Assembly: GCF_009905375.1 (NCBI RefSeq)
Contig: NC_133657.1
Location: 43,946,192 to 44,010,191, forward strand
Source: Apium graveolens
Taxonomy: Eukaryota > Streptophyta > Magnoliopsida > Apiales > Apiaceae
Length of the DNA stretch: 64,000 nucleotides
Direction: 5' to 3'
Of this stretch, positions 56,732 through 64,000 are shown one piece after another (the stretch's first letter is position 1; every line of letters begins with the position of its first letter). A program made the position numbers and the translations under genes. The notes below the pieces were generated by a model. That model was not told the DNA's origin. It did no database searches and saw nothing but the letters and a program-made list of their open reading frames with translations.

Positions 56732-57080
56732 CTTGTTAGACAATAACAACAAATACCTAGAGGATAACTCAACTAACAAATAAGAAAAAGATATAAACAG
56801 TAATGCAAAGTAAATAGCAGAAAAGTTCTGGATTATATTTAACATTTTCCAGATTCCAAAAGAAATTTACAAGTTAATACAAGATAGACGTTCCTCTAGC
56901 CTGAACATATAACTACATTAGTCTATCTTGATTCATAAAGCTCTAATCATATTACATTGAGTTTTGAGCTAATTGACTTCAGTTGTCTTCTCTTCTGACT
57001 TCACCTTCTTCTAAATCTTGAAGCAACTCCTTGTCAAAGACACGATCCTTTTCTGAAGTGAAGCTTGCTGGTCTGACTGG
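56732..57080 (-). other. SIRE B 3' untranslated stretch
   Basis: About 350 bp between the end of the extra ORF and the polypurine tract. No frame, repeat or signal is recognised. Confidence 0.5.
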
Positions 57081-60000
57081 TTAAACTCCAACTGACTTCA
57101 GCTTATTCTTGAACTGATTGTACCTTTTAATATTCTTTTCACAATAAGCTTGAATCAAATTAGCAGCTTGAGTCTTCAACATGGATGAGTATCCAGCAGT
57201 TCTTAAATGATGTTCCATCCAGACCAGATGCTTAGCTGAGTAGTCTTTAAGAGATTGTACATCTAGCTGACAGATTTGAAGATAATCAGACTTAAAAAAT
57301 CTGACCTGATGAGGATTGTTGACCACTTGAGGACTAGCCCTGCTGGCAAACTCTTTAAGCCTTTCTCGAAGAACTTCATTCAATTCTGAGCTTCCTTTTA
57401 CTTTGTTGAGAAGAACCCAAATCTCTGACAAAGAACGATTCTCAAACAGATGAAGTGACACCTTGAAAGATCCTTCACTCTAACAATATACAAAAATGTT
57501 CATCTCATTTAGGGATCTGTCAAAGGCAGCTGTGATCCTTGGGACTTCAGTCTTTATAGCATTCATGTACATGTCATTGTTTGGATTAGAGATTTCCAGC
57601 TTGTCAAGAAGATGTAGAAACTGCCTATCATTGTTAGTGCTCAGCTGAGGCATATCAAGTACTCTCCTAGCTTCATCCCATTTTTCACCAATCTTCAGTC
57701 TGACATCTCTTCTCCTTTCTTGAGCCTTAATGTCATGAAGACGTTGCTTTTGAAGAGTTTCTGTTCTTTGTATGTCTTTCCTCATGTCAATGATCTGGGA
57801 GACCTTTTTGAGTTCAGCTTCTTTTCTTTTCATCTCTGACTGCTGCTGTTGAAACTCTTTCTCAAAGATAGGATCCACTGTAGCTTCCTCTTCCCATTCT
57901 CCAAAATCACTTTCCTCTTCAGCTTCAAATAAACCATCTTTATCTTCCAAGACTGGTTCAGTGGGAATGTCAAAAATATCAAAGTCATCCTGTTCTGCAC
58001 TGTAGTAGACATCATCAGCCTTTCCTTTGTCTCCAGCAGAGGTATCTTTTTCTTTTCCCTTTCCACTACTCCCTTTCTTCTCCCCCTTAGTTGAGGGATC
58101 CTCTACTGACTTTCCTTTAGAACCTCTATGACCTCCATCACCTCCAGAGCCTGAGCCTCCACCAGACGGCCCTTCAAAGTAAGTACTTTGTTCTTCATTA
58201 GGGCAGTGAGAATTCTTGATCATGAAGTACAAGTGTTTCATCCCTTCATTGAGATGTTCCATGCTCGTTTCTATCTTTAGAAATCTGAAGGAGTCTATTG
58301 AATGATTCATTTCAACCAGGTCTTCAAGAGAAGTCATTCTTGTATGTAGAGAGCAGAAGTTAGAAATGTCATCAGCTGATAAAGTTGGAGTTTCCTGAAT
58401 GAAATTGAGCTTTGGTATGATAGTGGTCTTGAGATCTGAGATATCATTCCTGATGAGTGCCAGCTGATTGTTGACAGAGGTGGAAGAAGAAGACCGTTCA
58501 ACCACTTGTGCTTTGAATGCTTGAGCCTCAGCTTGGCTTTTAGCAAGTTATTCTTTTAGAGCAGCAATTTGAGCTAACAGGTTTTCAGTGTCTGTGTCTG
58601 TGTGTGCTCTCACCTGAATTTCATTCGTGTTTGGTTCACTCACCTCTCGTGCTTGTGTTTCTCTCAATATAATTGCTCGTGAGGAGTCTTCCTGTTACTG
58701 TTCTTCTGTACCTGCAGTTAAAATCACCCTAGCCTCTTCAAGAGAGGTCAGTGGTGGTGCAATGGGAATTCGCGAGTCCCGATCCTCAGTCAAACCTATC
58801 ATTTCATGTGAAATAGATGTCTGAATTGCTTCAGGGATAGATTGACCGAGTTGCCCTCCACTTTCTCCAGATAAATCTGCGAGTGGAGAATCCTGTGAGG
58901 GAGCCAGAGGTGTTGGATCTGGGAGGGGAGAAAATGACTTTATTAAAGGTGGCTGAGAGTCAGATTTTCCCTCAGAAGCATGTGACTGCTCTTCTGCCGT
59001 AATTATGGCAGGCACTGTAACCGACTCTATGTGCACTCTTTGCTCTGTGTCCTGAGTATCATCTGTGGGTATGTATGGTTCCATTATGAGTAACAGAATT
59101 GTGCTTGACTTAGTACAAGATGCCATGGCCCTATGGCGAATTTCAATAGATTTATCCTGTTGAGAGAATGTCTCTAGTAACTGTTCATTGGCCATTTCAA
59201 AGTCCATGTCTTGTTGGGAGGACAAGGATGGGCTTTCAGATGCCTCAGTATATGTTCTTCTTTTTTTGGGAGGAGGCAGAGCTGAGGGTTCACTCATATT
59301 TAACAATACACTACTTCCTATTAATCTTCTGGGTAACATATTGGACAGTGGGGGAGAGGTTGAGATAGGCTGTGACTCTGTGTTTGGCTCTATGACCTGG
59401 GATTGAAGCTGTGGTTCTACAACTTCATGGTCAGCCCTATCAACCACTGGGGGTCTTTCAACAGAAGTAGGAATGGAGTGAGAGTGAGGAATTACTACCT
59501 GTATTGGAAGAGCATCTGATGTTGGAGGAGCCTGGGTGGCTTGAACCACTGGAGGTTGAGCTTGTTGTTCATGACCGGGAAGATTGAAAATAGGTAAGGG
59601 AATATAAGTGGCCATGAAAGCAGATACAAGTACTGGAACTTGCATGAATTAGAAGGTTATGTCTTGGCGGGTGTAAATCTTTTTGCTTACAGGAGGGGGT
59701 TCGGTTACTGCGGAGTTAGCAAAAAGGGCTTTATGCTCAGGTGTGAGAAGATGATCTGCTATAAGCATGAGAAAACGAGCATAGTAACACGAGACCCTAC
59801 GATTTGTATAATGATCACGTAAAACAGTAGTGAGACGTCTCAAGAGAATGGGAAAAAGTAGTTTGCCAAAATTGATCCTTTGATTGAAAACAACCGCAAG
59901 ACCAATATACTGCAGAGTGGAAGCGATGTTGTGAAAGTTGGATTTAGTGCAGTTTGCAAACACTTTAGAAAGTGTATCGAAGAAAATGTCCCATTCAGAC

Positions 60001-60389
60001 ACCAAATTGGATTTTGAAAGTTTGGTTAAATTGATCACCCCCTGATAGTGAATAGCATGGAAAAAGTTTTTGATATCATTTTCAGAGGGTAAATTATAGA
60101 AATTGTCCAATGGAAAATTTAACGCTTGATTGATGACTGTTTCATCAACTACATACTGTGTGTTTGCCACGGTGAATGAAAAAGATTTTGAATCATCGGC
60201 CACAGTAGAGGTTGTGCAAATCAGTCTAAGCAGATCGACATTTAAAATCACATTTAATTTAATAGCAGAGCTAACAATCGAATGGTCATTTAAAAATCTA
60301 ATCCATGGCTTAAATTTTTCCACATCACATTTTTCTGGATTAAAATAACCAACCTGATTATGCGCGACAATTTGGAAATTGAGAGCCAT
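57081..60389 (-). pseudogene. Large extra ORF of SIRE B (about 1100 codons) with nonsense codons
   Basis: One minus-strand frame runs from the ATG at 60389 (MALNFQIVAHNQVGYF) to 57081, broken by stops at 59649, 58695, 58548 and 57480. Residues 1-245 are globular (NFPLDNFYNLPSENDIKNF, YYARFLMLIADHLLTPEH). A Pro/Ser/Thr-rich low-complexity part follows (58695-59645). Then come a short coiled coil, the Gly/Ser-rich GPSGGGSGSGGDGGHRGS, an acidic segment (EEESDFGEWEEEA) and a charged coiled coil (KRKEAELKKVSQIIDMRKD). The C-terminus 57081-57461 is a separate helical domain. I see no signal peptide or transmembrane segment. It parallels the SIRE A extra ORF in layout. The function is unknown. Confidence 0.82.
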
Positions 60390-60690
60390 TAAAAATATAA
60401 TAAAACACACACTTTCAGTATTTTAAGAATAATATTAAGAAAATTCGAATTAAAAAAAATTAATAATTCGAATTAAGTCAATTATATTCGAAAAACTTAG
60501 AAAGTAATGTATCTCGTTAAAATTCTTAACTCGCACTAACAAATCTGAAAAACCGCACAAGACGCAAAATAATAATAAATAACACAAGAAAAACACACAA
60601 AACAAAACAAAAGTTAATACCCAATTATAAATAAGCACACACAGATTTAAAGAACGAGAAAAACGATTCGAAAATGAGAAAAAAAAATTT

Positions 60691-61002
60691 GAAAAAATTT
60701 GGCAGCACTTCCTCACTGTATGTATACACACGTATGTATATGTAACAGTGAAGTGTGCTGAGTAAAAACTCGAGCAAAAGAAATACTAATGGCGGTTGAG
60801 ATGGTTCGAAGAGAGAGAGAGAAGAGAAAGACTGTTGAAATTTGGAAAAAATGAACTGAACTGATGAAAATTAAAACACACACAAAAACGATTAAGTAGT
60901 ATAACTGGTATGACAATCAGATTGTCATACCGATTGTCATACCGATTGTCATATCGATTGTCATACCAGTATAAAATAAAAGAAAAATATATATATATAT
61001 AA
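60691..61002 (-). promoter_or_regulatory. Putative promoter and leader of the SIRE B extra ORF
   Basis: On the minus strand a TATATATATATATA run lies at 60988-61002, a pyrimidine-rich ctttctcttctctctctctc leader at 60809-60830, and the motif gaggaagtgctgcc at 60701-60714. Nearer the ORF is a long T-rich stretch ending gcggtttttcag at about 60545, which looks like an intron 3' splice site. The ATG at 60389 is 600 bp from the TATA run, so a spliced leader would be needed. Moderately speculative. Confidence 0.35.
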
Positions 61003-61237
61003 GGTTTATAACTGGCAAGACAATTGATAGTCATACCGATTGTCTTGCCAGTATAAAACTATACTGATAACCAAAATAACACAATTATATACTAAAATGA
61101 CTTTCAGCAAGACAATTTCAATTGTCTTGCCGATTGTCATTCTGAAAATAAAACAATTATAAACAAAATTAGTATGTACATATTTATATATATATGTACT
61201 GAAATGATTTTCAGCAAGACAATTTTAATTGTCTTGC
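60907..61237. repeat. Cluster of palindromic gacaatc/gattgtc repeats in SIRE B
   Basis: A perfect inverted repeat ggtatgacaatc-a-gattgtcatacc is at 60907-60931, followed by three more gattgtcat units to 60968. The perfect hairpins gcaagacaatt-tc-aattgtcttgc (61107-61130) and gcaagacaatt-tt-aattgtcttgc (61214-61237) follow, with an imperfect one near 61015-61055. The same words recur in the SIRE B LTR at 51638-51715 and 55993-56100. They lie between RNase H and the extra ORF. Confidence 0.9.
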
Positions 61238-61239
61238 CG

Positions 61240-61575
61240 ATTGTCATTCCAATAGAAAGACAATTATATACTTACAGAAAATATTTATAAAAACAAAGAC
61301 AATATTTCAGAATTAATTATTTTTATTCCAAAAATAGATTTTTGTTGAATTTTAGCAAATAAAATTCATAGAAAAATATTTTTAGAGAAAATAAAATATT
61401 CTGAGATATTTGAAGTTAACAAGTAGAGTAAATAAAACAGATAAGATAATATAAATTTCATAGAATTAAGCAAGAAATATGATAAAATGATAAAATAAAT
61501 TTGCAAATAAATTTTTCATTTATGAAAAATTCATTTGTAAATTCATTCAAGAACAGATCTCAGATATTAACTAGA
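61240..61575. other. AT-rich spacer after SIRE B RNase H
   Basis: About 335 bp, over 75 percent A/T by eye, with no frame or repeat recognised. Confidence 0.5.
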
Positions 61576-61845
61576 TTAATCACTAAAACTATTCAACATA
61601 CCCAATTTACCAACTAATCTGGTAAATGTGGATTCATCAAGTGGTTTAGTGAAAATATCTGCTATTTGTTCTTCTGTTGGAACAAAAAATAGTTCAACAG
61701 TACCATTCATGACGTGCTCTCTAATAAAATGATACCTGATGTCAATGTGCTTTGTCCTCGAGTGCTGCACAGGGTTGTTGGTGATGGCTATTGCACTTGT
61801 ACTGTCACATAAAATAGGAATTTTGTTCAATACAGAGCCATAGTC
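61576..61845 (-). pseudogene. RNase H C-terminal part of SIRE B
   Basis: The open minus-strand frame has IPILCDSTSAIAITNNPVQH (catalytic Asp), HSRTKHIDIRYHFIREHV and ADIFTKPLDESTFTRLVGKL, the usual end of copia pol. It is in the same frame as the upstream RT and separated only by a TGA at 61846-61848. The preceding Glu motif (AEAEYIAAG) lies just upstream, but the first Asp motif is deleted at about 61970. Confidence 0.85.
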
Positions 61846-63495
61846 TCATAGCTGGTTCCTAATCCACAAGATCTGAGCACAACAGCTTCCAGCAGCAATA
61901 TATTCAGCCTCGGCCGTTGAGTTGGAAATTGTTTGCTGTTTCTTGCTGTACCACGGGACTAGTCTGCTACCTCTGTAGCTTGTGACATCTACCTTAATGG
62001 AGTTTTCACATGGTCCAAGCTTGACAGCTGTAGTTGATGGAGTCCTTGCTGATGTAGAATCCTCTAGATTGTACTTTTTGAGGAGTTCTTTGAGATACTT
62101 GGATTGAAAAATAAATGTTCCATCTAACCTTTGATTTACTTGTAATCCAAGAAAGAACTTTAGCTCTCCCATCATGCTCATTTCAAACTTGCTGTGCTTT
62201 AACTTAGCAAATCTCTTACAGAGATTATCATTAGTAGACCCAAATACTATATCATCCACATAGACTTGGACTAATATAGTATCATTCTTATGTTTTTTAG
62301 AAAAGAGAGTTTTGTCTATGACACCTCTAATAAAGCTATTTTCAATAAGAAATTCAGAGAGAGTGTCATACCATTTTCTCGGAGACTGTTTGAGTCCATA
62401 GATAGCCTTGAAAAGAAAGAAGACAAAATCTAAATGATCTGGATCTTCAAAACCAGGAGGTTGCTCTACATATACCTCTTCATCCAGCTTTCCATTCAGA
62501 AAGGTGCCCTTGACATCCATTTGATAAACTTTAAAGTTTGAGAATGCTGCGAATGCCAAAAATATCCTGATGTCCTCAAGTCTAGCCACTGGAGCATAGG
62601 TTTCATCATAATCAATGCCTTCAGCTTGAGAATACCCTTTTGCTACCAGTCTTGCCTTATTTCTTGTAACCACACCATCTTCATCTAGTTTATTCCTGAA
62701 TACCCACCTAGTACCAACAGCTTTCTTGTGTGTAGGTCTAGGTACCAGTTTCCAGACTTGTTGACTTTCAAACTGATTGAGCTCATCTTGCATAGAAATC
62801 ACCCAATCTGGATCAGTTAGTGCTTCTTCAATCTTCTTAGGTTCCATCTCAGAAAGAAATCCTGAGAACAGACACTCATTTTGAGTAGCATGTCTAGTTC
62901 TGACTCCAACATCTGGATCACCAATAATCAACTCAAAAGGATGAGCTTTATTCCAAACAGTCTGTCTTGGAAGATTTGATCTTGATGATTCGCCTTGAAA
63001 TTCATTGGGATGTTGTGTCCTACTAGATGATCCTTCAGCATCTCCCCCTGAGTTGTTGCCATGTTGACTTGAAGATTCTCCGTCAGTAGCAGTGGTATCT
63101 CCATTGTTGCCAAAGTTTCCATCACTATTACCTTGAGTATCATCATGATTAACAGGTTCTTCACCAGCAACAAACTCAGGTTCTTGACCATGTTCTGATT
63201 CTGAATCTGATATATCATCAAACTTCAGTTTCTCAGAAGGATCTTCAGTTTGGATACTAGGGAGTTTAGTGTCATCAAATGTAACATTGACACTTTCAGT
63301 TACTTTGTGTTGATCAATGATATACACTATGTATGATCTTCTTCCATATCCAACAAAAATACCCTCATATGCCTTTGCCTCGAATTTACCATGACGATCA
63401 TCTCCATCCTTGAGCACGAAGCATCTGGCACCAAATACATGAAAGTATTTGATAGAAGGTTTCTGTTCATTCAAAATCTCATAAGGAGTTTTCAT
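61846..63495 (-). pseudogene. Integrase C-terminus, linker and RT of SIRE B
   Basis: A 549-codon open frame. Residues 1-75 are the integrase C-terminal part ([29 protein letters not shown]). Residues 75-200 are an acidic, Ser/Asn-rich linker ([20 protein letters not shown]). RT covers about 220-480 with the intact site [13 protein letters not shown] and LYGLKQ-type [13 protein letters not shown]. At about residue 505 VTSYRG is joined directly to [12 protein letters not shown], so roughly 80 residues present in SIRE A (29300-29650) are missing, including the first RNase H Asp. The frame then has [17 protein letters not shown] before the TGA. Confidence 0.9.
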
Positions 63496-64000
63496 GAAGT
63501 CTTTGTTGATTAGAGTTCGATTCTAAGTATAACATGCAGTATTGACAACTTCAGCCCAAAAGTACATTGGAAGACCTGATTCACTTAACATCGTTCTTGC
63601 AGCTTCAATCAATGTACGATTCTTCCTTTCTACCACTCCATTTTGCTGAGGGGTTCTAGGAGCTGAAAATTGTCTGGTAATCCCTTCGTCTATACATAAT
63701 CCATTGAGAAGTGAATTCTTGAATTCTGTTCCATTATCTGACCTTATTGCTCTAACAGGGACATTAGAATCTAACTCAATCATCTTGATATGATCAATCA
63801 CAACTTGTGGTGTTTCATCCTTAAAGTGACGAAATAAAACCCACGTATACTTGGAATAGTCATCAACTATCACAAGACAGTAACACTTCTTTGACATCGA
63901 AAGGACATTAACTGGTCCAAATAAATCCATGTGCAATAATTACAGAACACCAGTTATGGAAGATGTGTCAGTGCCTCTGTGACTTGCTTTCTTTGACTTT
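63496..64000 (-). pseudogene. Integrase core of SIRE B, runs to the window edge
   Basis: The open part 63523-63936 has HMDLFGPVNVLSMSKK (first Asp), VRAIRSDNGTEFKNSLL (second Asp) and TPQQNGVVERKNRTLIEAAR (Glu), so the catalytic triad is complete. A TAG at 63523-63525 cuts it from the following frame, and a TAA stands four codons before HMD near 63942. Both are at positions that are Gln in related elements. The N-domain and protease are outside the window. Confidence 0.88.

Larger units (their letters stand above)
51161..64000 (-). mobile_element. SIRE B: SIRE-type Ty1/copia element, 5' part beyond the window
   Basis: A minus-strand element with its 3' LTR at 51161-56716, polypurine tract, a large extra ORF, a palindrome-rich spacer, RNase H, RT and integrase, running off the right edge. 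It is distinct from SIRE A: extra ORF and spacer differ and it interrupts SIRE A gag. Long pol stretches remain open, but stops and an RT/RNase H deletion make it defective. The target duplication cannot be checked because the right end is outside. Confidence 0.92.

Noticed and set aside
51161..64000. SIRE A and SIRE B as one element with a tandem duplication.
   Set aside because: Their extra ORFs, spacers and word repeats differ, SIRE B has a full LTR end and polypurine tract, and the LTR end falls inside SIRE A gag.

Overview
The window is plant nuclear DNA, almost certainly from a flowering plant with a large repeat-rich genome. Every part I could assign is a transposable element: Athila-, Tat- and chromovirus-type Ty3/gypsy and SIRE-type Ty1/copia elements, with plant-style TATA boxes in LTRs. 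I found no host gene, rRNA, tRNA gene or CRISPR array. A eudicot is likely, but the family cannot be fixed from the sequence.

The window is a nest of at least eight insertions. The oldest layer is SIRE A, a SIRE-type copia element on the minus strand, cut into three visible pieces (14833-16476, 27050-30392 and 47151-51160). Four insertions broke it: an Athila element (16477-27049), a chromovirus-like element D with 3.7 kb LTRs (30393-47150), a second SIRE-type element, SIRE B (51161 to beyond the right edge), and element C (from beyond the left edge to 14832). Three later insertions sit inside these: a Tat-lineage gypsy element on the plus strand (301-12765) within C, a solo LTR of about 4.25 kb (35043-39294) within D, and a second solo LTR of the same family (51716-55987) within the 3' LTR of SIRE B. 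All elements except the Tat element lie on the minus strand.

Region by region. At 1-14832, element C (long LTR, primer site, no recognisable coding) holds the Tat element. The Tat element carries a tandemly duplicated gag, protease, RT, two RNase H domains, integrase, a degenerate extra gene on the opposite strand with its own TATA box, and three tandem arrays before its 3' LTR. At 14833-30392, SIRE A extra-gene, RNase H and RT remnants are split by the Athila element. The Athila LTRs are 1460 bp each with about 16 differences, and its gag-pol is one frame broken only by four TAA codons. At 30393-47150, element D is mostly LTR and decayed interior. At 47151-51160 lie the SIRE A linker, integrase, protease and gag. 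At 51161-64000 lie SIRE B's 3' LTR, its large extra gene, a spacer of palindromic repeats, RNase H, RT and integrase.

Gag builds the particle; protease, RT, RNase H and integrase copy and insert the element. Each element here is broken in at least one essential part. The less usual features are the extra ORFs with TATA boxes about 100-115 bp upstream (Tat antisense ORF, SIRE A extra ORF), element-specific short-motif arrays in both SIRE elements, an exact second copy of the Athila polypurine tract, and the frequency with which stop codons fall at glutamine positions.
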